This document shows, piece by piece, positions 1 to 9,805 of a stretch of 64,000 bases of DNA. Under the pieces are notes generated by a model. That model was not told the DNA's origin and made no database searches. It saw only the letters and a program-made list of their open reading frames with translations. The position numbers were made by a program, and so were the translations under genes. The number at the start of each line of letters is the position of its first letter. The stretch's first letter is position 1. Source of the stretch: Glycomyces fuscus (lineage in GTDB: Bacteria; Actinomycetota; Actinomycetes; Streptosporangiales; Streptosporangiaceae); NCBI GenBank assembly GCA_002529455.1, contig NYMS01000060.1:186001-250000 (forward strand). The letters run 5' to 3'.

Positions 1-1987
1 GAGCGACACCACCGAACTCCGAACGGACGCGGCGGTCGAAGACAAAGCCACCACCGGCGCCTCCGTGACGGAGGCTGGCGATGGCGCGCCGACAGGTACG
101 CCGTCGCGGTCCCGCGCGGCGTCGCGCGGTACCGGTCTCGCGGCCCTGAAGCTCCCAGAGCTCCAGAAGCTCGCGTCCAGCCTGGGTATCACCGGTACGG
201 GGCGCATGCGCAAGAGCGACGTCATCGCCGCGATCGAGGCCAAGCAGGGCGGCCCCGTCGGCGGCCCCACGAAGGCCAAAACAGCAAAGAACGCCGAGAC
301 GGCGCCCAAGGCCGGTAAGGTCGAGGCAACCGACGGCCGGGCCGAGGCTCCCGAGACGCCGGGTACGGACGAGGCCCCGCGCAAGAGCGCGGACAAGCAG
401 CCGTCGGACCAGGCCGTGACCGACGCCCAGGGCGGGCGGGGTGAGAAGCCCTCCCGCGGTCGCCGTTCGTCCCGCCGACGCGGTGACGAGCCCGGCGACC
501 AGCCCCGGGCGGTGGACGGCGCCGAATCCTCTACCTCCGCGAGCAGCGTGACCAAGACATCCAGCACCCCCCAGAAGAACGGCCCCGACTCCGCCGAGGA
601 CCGTGACACCAGGTCCGGGCAGGGTCGCGAGCGCCAGCGCAACCGCCGCAACCGCAACCGCGGCGGTGACGACCAGAACGCGAACAGCAACGCCCAGCAG
701 GGTGGTGGCGGCCAGAACCAGGGCCGCGGCTCCGGCGGTGGTGGTGGCGACGACGACGACTTCGGCGGTCGCCGCCGCGGTCGCCGCCGTGACCGCCGTG
801 ACCGCCGCGGACGCGGCGGGGGCCAGGAACCCGAACCGGTGATCGGCGAGGACGACGTCCTGCTGCCGGTCGCGGGCATCCTCGACATCCTGGACAACTA
901 CGCCTTCGTGCGCACCACCGGCTACCTGCCCGGGCAGAGCGACGTCTACGTCTCCCTGGCCCAGGTGCGCAAGCACGGTCTGCGCAAGGGCGACCACATC
1001 ATCGGCGCGGTCCGCCAGCCCAAGGACGGCGAGCGCAGGGAGAAGTTCAACGCCCTGGTGCGCCTGGACTCGGTCAACGGCATGTCGCCGGACCAGGCCA
1101 GGGGCCGCCAGGAGTTCTCCAAGCTGGTCCCCCTGTACCCGCAGGAGCGGCTGCGCCTGGAGACCGAGTCGCAGATCCTCACCACGCGCATCATCGACCT
1201 GGTGGCCCCCATCGGCAAGGGTCAGCGCGGGTTGATCGTCTCCCCGCCCAAGGCGGGCAAGACGATGGTGGTGCAGGCGATCGCCAACGCCATCACCGAG
1301 AACAACCCCGAGTGCTACCTGATGGTGATCCTGGTCGACGAGCGGCCCGAGGAAGTCACCGACATGCAGCGCACGGTCAAGGGCGAGGTCATCCACTCGA
1401 CCTTCGACCGGCCCGCCGAGGACCACACGGTCGTCGCCGACCTGGCCATCGAGCGCGCCAAGCGGCTCGTGGAGATGGGCATGGACGTCGTCGTCCTGCT
1501 GGACTCCATCACCCGCCTGGGCCGCGCCTACAACCTGGCCGCCCCTGCCAGCGGGCGCATCATGTCCGGTGGTGTGGACTCCACGGCGCTCTACCCGCCC
1601 AAGCGCTTCTTCGGCGCGGCCCGCAACATCGAGGGCGGCGGCTCGCTGACCATCCTGGCCACGGCGCTGGTGGAGACCGGCTCGCGCGCCGACGAGGTGA
1701 TCTTCGAGGAGTTCAAGGGCACCGGCAACATGGAGCTCAAGCTCAACCGGAGCTTGGCCGACAAGCGCATCTTCCCGGCGGTGGACGTGGACGCGTCCAG
1801 CACCCGCAAGGAGGAGATCCTCATGTCGTCCGAGGAGCTGGGCGTGGTCTGGAAGCTGCGCCGGGTGCTGCACGCGCTCGACACCCAGCAGGCCATCGAG
1901 CTGCTCCTGGACAAGATGAAGGAGTCCAAGAGCAACGCCGAGTTCCTGCTCCAGATCCAGAAGACCACCGTGGGCCCCGAGCGCTGA
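1..1987 (+). CDS. rho: Transcription termination factor Rho (5' end cut by window)
   Basis: Hexameric RNA-dependent ATPase that releases RNA polymerase from unstructured transcripts. The frame is open to the window edge. The codons after base 1 read SDTTELRTDA, close to the usual actinobacterial start MSDTT, so the start codon is probably missing only its first two bases and the full protein is about 662 aa. GTG at 65 is a later in-frame alternative. In order: a Rho N-domain (LKLPELQKLASSLGI), a long Arg/Gly/Asp-rich low-complexity insertion (about 610-835), the cold-shock-like RNA-binding fold (YAFVRTTGYLPG), Walker A SPPKAGKT and Walker B VVVLLDSITR. The insertion is typical of high-GC Gram-positive Rho and adds RNA affinity in studied relatives. 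A hairpin follows 20 bases after the stop. Confidence 0.97.
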   Translation, partial: SDTTELRTDAAVEDKATTGASVTEAGDGAPTGTPSRSRAASRGTGLAALKLPELQKLASSLGITGTGRMRKSDVIAAIEAKQGGPVGGPTKAKTAKNAETAPKAGKVEATDGRAEAPETPGTDEAPRKSADKQPSDQAVTDAQGGRGEKPSRGRRSSRRRGDEPGDQPRAVDGAESSTSASSVTKTSSTPQKNGPDSAEDRDTRSGQGRERQRNRRNRNRGGDDQNANSNAQQGGGGQNQGRGSGGGGGDDDDFGGRRRGRRRDRRDRRGRGGGQEPEPVIGEDDVLLPVAGILDILDNYAFVRTTGYLPGQSDVYVSLAQVRKHGLRKGDHIIGAVRQPKDGERREKFNALVRLDSVNGMSPDQARGRQEFSKLVPLYPQERLRLETESQILTTRIIDLVAPIGKGQRGLIVSPPKAGKTMVVQAIANAITENNPECYLMVILVDERPEEVTDMQRTVKGEVIHSTFDRPAEDHTVVADLAIERAKRLVEMGMDVVVLLDSITRLGRAYNLAAPASGRIMSGGVDSTALYPPKRFFGAARNIEGGGSLTILATALVETGSRADEVIFEEFKGTGNMELKLNRSLADKRIFPAVDVDASSTRKEEILMSSEELGVVWKLRRVLHALDTQQAIELLLDKMKESKSNAEFLLQIQKTTVGPER

Positions 1988-2007
1988 CCCGCGTTCTCCG
2001 GTCCACC

Positions 2008-2037
2008 GGGCCCCTCTCCCGTTCAGGGAGGGGGGCC
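2008..2037 (+). terminator. Hairpin downstream of rho
   Basis: The arms GGGCCCCTCTCCC and GGGAGGGGGGCC pair around a gttca loop, 20 bases after the rho stop. There is no T-tract, as is usual in high-GC actinobacteria. Just downstream, the 15-mer CCTCGTCCGGTGGGG occurs twice in perfect tandem (2052-2081). Confidence 0.6.
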
Positions 2038-2280
2038 TCGTCGTGTCCGGACCTCGTCCGGTGGGGCCTCGTCCGGTGGGGCCGCCGGGACCGGATCCCG
2101 CGGACGGGCCTCCGTCGGCTCGTCCGCTCGGCCTCTCCTCTTTCGAATGGCGGAAGAGATAACCCGTGAGACGAAAAAGATCACTACTGTGTTGCGGATC
2201 ACAGAAGGGTGTATCCCCCGGCGGGAAAACGATCTAGGGTCGCGCCGTCGAGTAGTCCCCCGCACCAGGGAGCCGTCCGG

Positions 2281-4113
2281 ATGGACAACCTCGCCCTGCT
2301 CAGCCTCCTCGCACTCGTCCCGATCGCCGTCGTCGGCGTCCTGCTCGTCGGGCTGCGCCTCCCGGCCATGTACGCGATGCCCGCCGGCTACGTCGTCGTG
2401 GTCGGCGTCGCCGTCCTCTTCTGGCGGACCGACTGGGTCGCGATCGCGGCCTCCACCGTCCAGGGCCTCATCCTCGCGGTCGGCCTGCTCTACATCATCT
2501 TCGGCGCGCTGCTGCTGCTCTCCACCCTCACCAAGAGCGGTGCCATCGCCACCATCCGCGCCACCTTCACCGACATCAGCCCCGACCGCCGCGTCCAGGC
2601 GATCATCATCGGCTGGCTGTTCGGCAGCTTCATCGAGGGCGCCTCCGGCTTCGGCACCCCCGCCGCCGTGGTCGCGCCGCTCCTGCTCGCCCTGGGCTTC
2701 CCCGCGATGGCCGCCGTCATGGTCGGCCTGGTCATCCAGAGCACGCCGGTCAGCTTCGGCGCGGTGGGCACGCCCATCCTCGTCGGCGTCTCCGGAGGAC
2801 TGGAGGGGTCGTCCGCGGTCGCCGCGCGAGCCGCCGAGCTCGGCCTGGACGTGCCCGGGTTCGTCAGCCACATCGGGTTCCAGACCGTCCTGCTGCACGC
2901 CGTCTCCGGCACCCTCGTCCCGCTGTTCATCTGCTGCATGCTCTGCGGCTTCTACGGCGGCGGCCGACGCTTCTCCGACGGCCTCGGGGTGTGGCGGTTC
3001 GCGCTGTTCGCCGCCTTCGCCATGACCGTCCCCTCGGTCCTGTACAACTACTTCCTCGGGGTGGAGTTCACCAGCCTCCTCGGCGGCCTCACCGGACTGG
3101 TCATCGTCGTCCTCGCCGCGCGCAAGGGCTTCCTCATGCCCAGGCGGACCTGGGACTTCCCGCCCCGCGAGGACTGGCTGGCCCGCTGGAGCGGCAGGAT
3201 CGCCCCCGGCGACGGCGAGACCGCGCCCGCCGACGGCAGGCGCGTCGGCCTCCTGGCCGCGTGGGCGCCCTACCTCCTGGTCGCCGCGCTGCTGGTGGCC
3301 ACCCGCACCATCACGCCCCTGGAGAGCTGGCTGACCGGCGTCAGCGTCGGGGCCACCGACATCTTCGGCACCCCCGTCTCCCAGCTCGTCGAGCCCCTCT
3401 ACTCGCCCGGCGCGACCTTCGTCCTCGTCTGCCTGGTCACCTACGGCCTGCACCGCATGACGCGACGCCAGATCATCGACTCCTGGAGGATGGCCGGATC
3501 GCAGCTGGCGGGGGCGGCCGTCGCCCTGCTCTTCGCCGTCCCGCTCGTCCGCGTCTTCATCAACACCGGAAGCGCGTTCGGCGACACCGCCCTGGAGAGC
3601 ATGCCGCTCACCCTCGCGGCCGGAGCCGCCGAGCTGGGCGGGACCACCTGGCCGCTCTACGCCCCCTGGATCGGCGCACTGGGCGCCTTCGTCGCGGGCT
3701 CCAACACCGTCTCCAACCTGATGTTCTCCCTCTTCCAGTTCTCCACCGCCGAACGCATCGGGATCCCGCCCGAGACGGTCGTGGCCACCCAGGCCGTCGG
3801 CGGCGCCGCGGGCAACATGATCACCGTGCACAACGTGGTCGCCGCCTCCGCGGTGGTCGGCCTGGCCGGACGCGAGGGCGACCTCATCCGCCAGAGCCTC
3901 CTGCCCATGACCTACTACGTGCTGCTGGCGGGGTCGGTCAGCTACGTCCTCGTCTACGGGTTCGGCCCCAACGCCGGCACCGCGGCGCTCCTCCTGGTGC
4001 TCGCCGCGCTCGCCGCGCTCGTCCTCCTCATGCGCAGGGCCGACGCGGACAAGCCCCTCTCGTACACCGCCGGAGCCGACTCGGGAGGAGCCGCCCGGAA
4101 GGGGGAGGAATAG
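2281..4113 (+). CDS. lldP: L-lactate permease family transporter
   Basis: Integral membrane carrier of the lactate permease family (TC 2.A.14), which takes up lactate or glycolate with protons. The 610-residue protein is almost entirely hydrophobic helices. It carries family-like segments FGSFIEGASGFGTPAA, STPVSFGAVGTPI and an FVAGSNTVSNLMF loop near the C-terminal third. I chose ATG 2281, preceded by GGGAG at about 8 nt; the frame is open further up to 2209, but that stretch does not look coding. A -10-like TAGGGT lies at 2235-2240. In mycobacteria rpmE directly follows rho, so this gene looks like an insertion into a conserved ribosome/termination cluster. Lactate rather than glycolate as substrate is inferred from family only. 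Confidence 0.9.
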   Translation: MDNLALLSLLALVPIAVVGVLLVGLRLPAMYAMPAGYVVVVGVAVLFWRTDWVAIAASTVQGLILAVGLLYIIFGALLLLSTLTKSGAIATIRATFTDISPDRRVQAIIIGWLFGSFIEGASGFGTPAAVVAPLLLALGFPAMAAVMVGLVIQSTPVSFGAVGTPILVGVSGGLEGSSAVAARAAELGLDVPGFVSHIGFQTVLLHAVSGTLVPLFICCMLCGFYGGGRRFSDGLGVWRFALFAAFAMTVPSVLYNYFLGVEFTSLLGGLTGLVIVVLAARKGFLMPRRTWDFPPREDWLARWSGRIAPGDGETAPADGRRVGLLAAWAPYLLVAALLVATRTITPLESWLTGVSVGATDIFGTPVSQLVEPLYSPGATFVLVCLVTYGLHRMTRRQIIDSWRMAGSQLAGAAVALLFAVPLVRVFINTGSAFGDTALESMPLTLAAGAAELGGTTWPLYAPWIGALGAFVAGSNTVSNLMFSLFQFSTAERIGIPPETVVATQAVGGAAGNMITVHNVVAASAVVGLAGREGDLIRQSLLPMTYYVLLAGSVSYVLVYGFGPNAGTAALLLVLAALAALVLLMRRADADKPLSYTAGADSGGAARKGEE

Positions 4114-4309
4114 GTACTGGTCCCGGCAACGTTGTGGGTCTGGCAAACTGGTAGTGGGGAGTGGCCCGCCCCTGCTTCGGCGGGGCCCGCCACCCCGTTA
4201 CCTGGATCGCCGCGACACCGGTTCGCGCATGGCCCACGACGACGACCCGCCTCCCGGCGGCTCGGCCCGTCATGCGTCCGGCGGTCGCGCCCCTGATGAG
4301 GAGACACAC
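4114..4309 (+). promoter_or_regulatory. rpmE leader with stable hairpin
   Basis: A 196-nt non-coding stretch precedes rpmE. It contains a GC-rich hairpin region at about 4155-4197 (GTGGCCCGCCCC facing CGGGGCCCGCCAC across TGCTTCG). Ribosomal protein L31 genes in actinobacteria are known to carry autoregulatory leader RNAs. That this leader is one is inference; I could not test it against a covariance model. Confidence 0.35.
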
Positions 4310-4519
4310 ATGAAGGCCGACATCCACCCCGAGTACGTCGCGACCGAGGTGACCTGCACCTGCGGTGCCCACTTCACCACCCGCAGCACCGTCGCCGAGG
4401 GCAAGATCCGCGCCGAGGTGTGCTCCGAGTGCCACCCGTTCTACACGGGCAAGCAGAAGATCCTGGACACCGGTGGCCGGGTCGCCCGCTTCGAGAAGCG
4501 CTTCGGCAAGCGCAAGTAG
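4310..4519 (+). CDS. rpmE: 50S ribosomal protein L31 (zinc-binding type)
   Basis: Ribosomal large-subunit protein bL31, 69 aa, which bridges the two subunits. It has the four-cysteine zinc-ribbon form: C16 and C18 (CTC) with C38 and C41 (CSEC). It is therefore the zinc-containing version, not the zinc-free paralogue made under zinc starvation. The start ATG has GAGGAG upstream (tgatgaggagacacac). It ends with the basic tail FEKRFGKRK and lies 111 bases before prfA, as in other actinobacteria. Confidence 0.97.
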   Translation: MKADIHPEYVATEVTCTCGAHFTTRSTVAEGKIRAEVCSECHPFYTGKQKILDTGGRVARFEKRFGKRK

Positions 4520-4630
4520 CGCCGCCCGCTGTCCCGCGGCGGCCGGTTCCCCGGCCCCGCGGGACCAGGTTGGCCCCCGAGGGGGAGACGGACAGGCGAG
4601 GCAAGCACAACACGACGGGGACGGGCGAAA

Positions 4631-5697
<1,067 letters not shown>

Positions 5698-5701
<4 letters not shown>

Positions 5702-6561
5702 ACGTCCTGCTCGACGAGGTCGCCCGCGCGACGCTGAGGCTCGCTGAGGCGGGTGTGGCCTCACCGCGCGCCGACGCCGAGGAACTCGCGGCGTTCGTGC
5801 ACGGTGTCCGTCGAGGGGAACTGCACACGGTCGCCGACTCCGACTTCGACGCCCGCTACTGGGAGTGCGTGTCCCGCCGCGAGGCCCGCGAGCCCCTCCA
5901 GCACATCACCGGCCGCGCCTACTTCCGCTACCTCGAACTCCGTGTCGGGCCCGGGGTCTTCGTGCCCCGCCCCGAGACCGAGATCATGGTCGACTGGGCG
6001 ATCCAGACCCTGCGCGCCATGGACGTCGCCGACCCCCTGGTGGTCGACCTCGGCACCGGTTCGGGCGCCATCGCCATCTCCATCGCGCAGGAGGTGCCGC
6101 GCTCGCGCGTGCACACGGTGGAGATCGACCCCGCCGCCCTGACCTGGGCCCGGCGCAACATCGAGGCCAGCGGCCACGCCGACCGGGTCACCTCCCACCA
6201 CGGCGACATGCGCACCGCCCTTCCCCAGTTCAACGGGCGCGTCGACCTGCTCATCAGCAACCCCCCCTACGTCCCCACCCGCGAGGCCGGGGTCATCCCG
6301 CCCGAGGTGCGCGACTACGACCCCGCCCCCGCCCTGTGGTCGGGCGAGGACGGCCTGGACATGATCCGCGCGCTGGAGGCGGTCGGCCGCAGGCTGCTGC
6401 GCCCCGGCGGCGCGATGGCCGTCGAGCACCACGACGGCCAGGGCATCGACATCCCCTGGCTCTTCCCCGAGGACAGGGGCTGGCGCGACGTCCTCAACCG
6501 CAAGGACCTGGCCCGGCGGGACCGCTTCGTGGTCATGCGCCGTGCCGACGAGGACGGCTGA
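5698..6561 (+). CDS. prmC: Release factor glutamine N5-methyltransferase
   Basis: SAM-dependent methyltransferase that methylates the glutamine of the GGQ motif in RF1 and RF2, raising termination efficiency. The 287-aa protein has an N-terminal helical release-factor-binding part, the SAM site VVDLGTGSGAIAIS and the catalytic NPPY signature (ISNPPYVPTRE). The start ATG overlaps the prfA stop by 4 bases. The coupled prfA-prmC pair is conserved across most bacteria. Confidence 0.96.
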
Positions 6562-6778
6562 TCGTGGTGCCCGGTTCGCTTGGCCCACGCGCTCGGGCGC
6601 CCCAGGGACGGGAACGGGTCGGGGAAGGCACAGCGGCGTCCCCCGTGCCCGACTCCTCCGTCTCCGGTGGCGCGTCCGGCGCCCCAGAATCCCGTCGGCG
6701 CCCGAGCGCCGCCGGATCCCCGTACCCCCGGTCGACCGTGAAACCGGTGGACTCCGTTCGATAGTGAGGTGAACGCAG

Positions 6779-7585
6779 GTGAGCCGCATCTACGACTGCG
6801 CGGACGAGACCGCCCGCAAGGACGGCATCGCCGACGCCGCGTCCGCGGTACGCCGAGGCGACCTTGTGGTGCTGCCCACGGACACCGTGTACGGCATCGG
6901 CACCGACGCCTTCAACCCGACCGCCGTGGCCAGGCTGCTCGCCACCAAGGGCCGGGGCCGCGAGATGCCCCCGCCGGTGCTGGTCGGCTCGATGCGCGCC
7001 GCCAACGCCCTCGTCGACGACCTGGGCAACCACGGCCGCGACCTCATGGAGGAGTTCTGGCCCGGTCCGCTCACCCTGGTGTGCACCGCGACCCCCAGCC
7101 TGTCCTGGGACCTGGGCGACACCAAGGGCACCGTCGGCGTGCGCATGCCGATGGACCCGGTCGCCCTCGACCTGCTCAAGGAGGTCGGGCCGATGGCGGT
7201 GAGCAGTGCCAACAAGTCCGGCCAGCCCTCCGCGACCCGCGTGGAGGAGGCCATCGAGCAGCTCGGTGAGGAGGACGTCGCCGTCTACCTGGACGGCGGG
7301 GAGACCGAGTCCCGCGTCTCCTCCACCATCGTCGACCTGACCTACGCGGTTCCGCGCGTGCTGCGCGCGGGCGCCATCTCCATCGAGCAGCTGCGCGCGG
7401 TGTGCGGCACCGTGATCGGCGAACTGCGCAGGGGCCGCAGGCCCGTGCAGCCGCAGGGCGGTGACGCGCAGGCCGCGGACGCGCCGCAGGAGGCCCCGTC
7501 AACGGAGGCGGAACGGGAGGCCGGCGCCGACGAGGGCGCGGAGCGCGGGGCCCCCGGGACCGCCCCCGACGGCGACAAGAACTAG
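6779..7585 (+). CDS. tsaC: L-threonylcarbamoyladenylate synthase (YrdC/Sua5 domain)
   Basis: Makes threonylcarbamoyl-AMP from threonine, bicarbonate and ATP, the first step of t6A37 tRNA modification. The YrdC domain covers about residues 1-210: VVLPTDTVYGIGTDAF, then KGRGREMPPPVLV, FWPGPLTLV and the SSANKSGQPSA loop. Instead of the Sua5 C-terminal domain there is a hydrophilic, Ala/Glu-rich tail of about 55 residues. GTG 6779 follows gtgaggtgaacgcag. Gene order prmC-tsaC-wecA matches other actinobacteria. The 217 bases before it hold nothing obvious beyond GC-rich sequence. Confidence 0.94.
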   Translation: MSRIYDCADETARKDGIADAASAVRRGDLVVLPTDTVYGIGTDAFNPTAVARLLATKGRGREMPPPVLVGSMRAANALVDDLGNHGRDLMEEFWPGPLTLVCTATPSLSWDLGDTKGTVGVRMPMDPVALDLLKEVGPMAVSSANKSGQPSATRVEEAIEQLGEEDVAVYLDGGETESRVSSTIVDLTYAVPRVLRAGAISIEQLRAVCGTVIGELRRGRRPVQPQGGDAQAADAPQEAPSTEAEREAGADEGAERGAPGTAPDGDKN

Positions 7586-7597
7586 AGGGATCAGGAC

Positions 7598-8761
7598 GTG
7601 CGGGAGTACGCGCTCACCTTCGTCATCGCCGCCGCGGTGACCTACCTGCTCGTTCCGATGGTGCGCCGGTTCGCCATCGCCTTCGGCGCCACGCCGCCGG
7701 TGCGCGACCGCGACGTGCACACCGAGCCCATCCCCCGTCTGGGAGGGCTGGCCATCTACGGCGGGTTCGCCGCCGCCCTGCTGATCTCGGCCCAGCTGCC
7801 GCACCTGCAGGACGTCTTCCTCGCCGACACCTGGATGGGCCTGCTGCTGGCGGGCGGGCTCATCACGGTCGTCGGCGTCGTCGACGACCGCTGGGGCATG
7901 GACGCGCTCAGCAAGCTCGCCGGGCAGACCGCCGCCGCGGGCATCCTGGTCTGGCAGGGCGTGCAGCTGCTGTGGCTGCCGCTGCCCGGCACCCAGCTCT
8001 CGCTGGGGCCGTGGCTGGGCGCGATGATCTCGATCCTGCTGATCGTGGTGACCATCAACGCGGTCAACTTCGCCGACGGCCTCGACGGCCTCGCGGCGGG
8101 CATCGTCGCCATCTCCTCCATGGCCTTCTTCGCCTACTACTACGTCGTCGCGGTGGAGCAGGGCTTCGTGCGTCAGTCCTATCCGGCGATGATCGCGATC
8201 ATCCTCGCGGGTACGTGCGCCGGGTTCCTCTGCCACAACTTCCACCCGGCCAAGGTGTTCATGGGCGACACCGGGGCCATGCTCCTGGGTCTGCTGCTGA
8301 CCTCGATCACCATCACGGTGACCGGGCAGTTCGACGCCAACACCGCGCGCGAGGGGTTCAACTCCGGCCTGGTGGTGTTCCTGCCGATCGCACTGCCGCT
8401 GCTGGTGATCGCCCTCCCGCTGGCCGACCTGGTGCTGGCCGTCGTGCGCAGGACGCTGGCGGGCAAGTCCCCGTTCGCGCCGGACCGCGGCCACCTGCAC
8501 CACCGCCTGCTGGACATGGGCCACAGCCACGTGCGCGCGGTGCTGCTGATGTACCTGTGGGCGGGGATCGTGGCCTTCGCCGCGGTCGCCCTGTCGGTGT
8601 TCGACTCCTGGGTCATCGTGCTGGCGGTGACCGCGCTGGTGGCCACGTGCGCGGTCGGCCTCATCGCGCTGCCCCGGCTGCGGCGGCGCGGACTGCTGTT
8701 CCCGCGGCGCAAGGAACGCGTAAAGACGGCCCCAGATCACGATTCGCCAACTGATGCCTGA
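7598..8761 (+). CDS. wecA: Polyprenyl-phosphate N-acetylhexosamine-1-phosphate transferase (WecA/MraY family)
   Basis: Membrane glycosyltransferase of family PF00953. It moves a UDP-linked sugar-1-phosphate, probably GlcNAc, onto a polyprenyl phosphate to start cell-envelope polymer synthesis. The 387-aa polytopic protein shows VVDDRWGMD (metal-binding Asp pair), NFADGLDGLAAG and the cytoplasmic histidine-rich loop RGHLHHRLLDMGHSH. The WecA-type loop and the position between sua5 and the atp operon, as for Rv1302, favour WecA over MraY. GTG 7598 follows agagggatcagg, 12 bases after tsaC. The sugar specificity is inferred. Confidence 0.9.
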   Translation: MREYALTFVIAAAVTYLLVPMVRRFAIAFGATPPVRDRDVHTEPIPRLGGLAIYGGFAAALLISAQLPHLQDVFLADTWMGLLLAGGLITVVGVVDDRWGMDALSKLAGQTAAAGILVWQGVQLLWLPLPGTQLSLGPWLGAMISILLIVVTINAVNFADGLDGLAAGIVAISSMAFFAYYYVVAVEQGFVRQSYPAMIAIILAGTCAGFLCHNFHPAKVFMGDTGAMLLGLLLTSITITVTGQFDANTAREGFNSGLVVFLPIALPLLVIALPLADLVLAVVRRTLAGKSPFAPDRGHLHHRLLDMGHSHVRAVLLMYLWAGIVAFAAVALSVFDSWVIVLAVTALVATCAVGLIALPRLRRRGLLFPRRKERVKTAPDHDSPTDA

Positions 8762-8934
8762 GCGCGCCCTCGCGGGCCGTACCGAAGGGCCGGGGAAGGA
8801 CGGTTCTGACCTGCGGATACGGTGGTGGAACAGGTGTGGCGAAGGCGACACCGGCCTTGAAAACCGCCTGGATCGGGCACTTTGCGGGCCGTTAAGGTCG
8901 CGTTAAGGAACCCCCGGATTCAGCACCAAAAACC

Positions 8935-8952
8935 TTGTGATAGCTTTCACGA
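8935..8952. promoter_or_regulatory. Rex-like operator upstream of the atp operon
   Basis: TTGTGATAGCTTTCACGA matches the Rex consensus TTGTGAAnnnnTTCACAA at all but two fixed positions. It lies 34 bases before the first ATP synthase gene and overlaps a -10-like TAGCTT (8941-8946). Rex is the NADH/NAD-sensing repressor of respiratory genes in Streptomyces. Its action here is inference. Confidence 0.55.
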
Positions 8953-8986
8953 GCAGGCAACCACTGAACCCCACGGAGCTTCGTTG

Positions 8987-9427
8987 ATGCAGGAACACGA
9001 CGCCCGGACTCTCCGCGGCGCCGCGCTTCCGACGTCCGTCGTCGGCGTGGTCGCGTTGATCGCCGGCTTCGCCCTCTCCGGTACCCAGGGACTCCTCGGC
9101 GCGCTTTTCGGCGTGCTTCTGGTCATCGGCGCCTTCGCCGCATCGGCCTTCGTCATCTCCTGGACCGGCGGACGGCGTCCCGAGCTCCTGCTCCCGGTGG
9201 CCTTCCTGGTCTACACGACCAAGCTCGGCATCCTCCTGGCGGTCCTGCTCCTGTTCCGGGACACGACGGCCCTGGACAAGGACGTGTTCGGGTGGACGGC
9301 GCTCGCCTGTGTGCTCGTCTGGCTCGCGGCCCAGGCCGTGGCCATCAAGAGGAGCAAGCAGCCGACCATCGTCCCCGCGGAGGAACAGGACGAGAACAGG
9401 GCCGAGGACAGTGAGGCGCGCCGGTGA
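8987..9427 (+). CDS. atpI: ATP synthase protein I-like membrane protein
   Basis: Small integral membrane protein, 146 aa, with four predicted helices (PTSVVGVVALIAGFALS, LLGALFGVLLVIGAFAA, LLLPVAFLVYTTKLGILLAV and FGWTALACVLVWLAAQAVA) and a charged C-terminal tail. It opens the ATP synthase operon, in the position of Rv1303 in mycobacteria and atpI in Streptomyces. AtpI-type proteins assist c-ring or Fo assembly. ATG 8987 has acggag about 8 bases upstream; a longer frame from 8882 overlaps the Rex-like site and is not credible. Confidence 0.82.
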   Translation: MQEHDARTLRGAALPTSVVGVVALIAGFALSGTQGLLGALFGVLLVIGAFAASAFVISWTGGRRPELLLPVAFLVYTTKLGILLAVLLLFRDTTALDKDVFGWTALACVLVWLAAQAVAIKRSKQPTIVPAEEQDENRAEDSEARR

Positions 9428-9487
9428 GCGCGTTCGTACGGGCTGGTGTGCGGGGCCTGATCACCTACTGCTATCTTCCGGAGCGAG

Positions 9488-9712
9488 ATGAACGGTCATC
9501 GGAGCGCCAAGAGGGACTCCTCCACAGAGCCCTCGAACGCCAACGCGGCCACACTCGTCTCGTACCTGCTGGGAGGACTCGCCTTCTGGGGCGGTGTCGG
9601 CTGGGTCGTCGACTGGGCGCTGGGCTTCTCCGGCCTGTTCCTGCCCATCGGGCTCGGCGTGGGCCTGGTCGGTTCGATCTACCTCATCTACACCCAGCAC
9701 GTCCGGTCCTGA
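9488..9712 (+). CDS. atpZ: AtpZ/AtpI family small membrane protein
   Basis: A 74-residue protein with two membrane hairpin helices, LVSYLLGGLAFWGGVGWVVD and SGLFLPIGLGVGLVGSIYLI. The glycines and GxxxD turn between them are typical of the AtpZ family encoded in front of atpB in many bacteria. Family members are implicated in ATP synthase assembly or Mg2+/Ca2+ transport. It lies between the AtpI-like gene and atpB. ATG 9488 follows ccggagcg. Function is assigned by context and topology only. Confidence 0.75.
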   Translation: MNGHRSAKRDSSTEPSNANAATLVSYLLGGLAFWGGVGWVVDWALGFSGLFLPIGLGVGLVGSIYLIYTQHVRS

Positions 9713-9805
9713 CCGAACACTCGGATGCGTCCTCCCGCGCTGAGGGCGGGGCCGCACCGACCACACCACCAAGGATTATCTTGCGTCACGACGAAAGGGA
9801 TCGCC

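Noticed and set aside
2023..4146. 707-codon minus-strand ORF opposite the lactate permease
   Set aside because: High-GC shadow frame: composition is Gly/Asp/Glu/Arg-rich and low complexity, while the plus strand encodes a clear permease.
8882..8986. N-terminal extension of the AtpI-like protein
   Set aside because: It would run through the Rex-like site and promoter, and its residues are polar and unconserved; ATG 8987 has a ribosome site.
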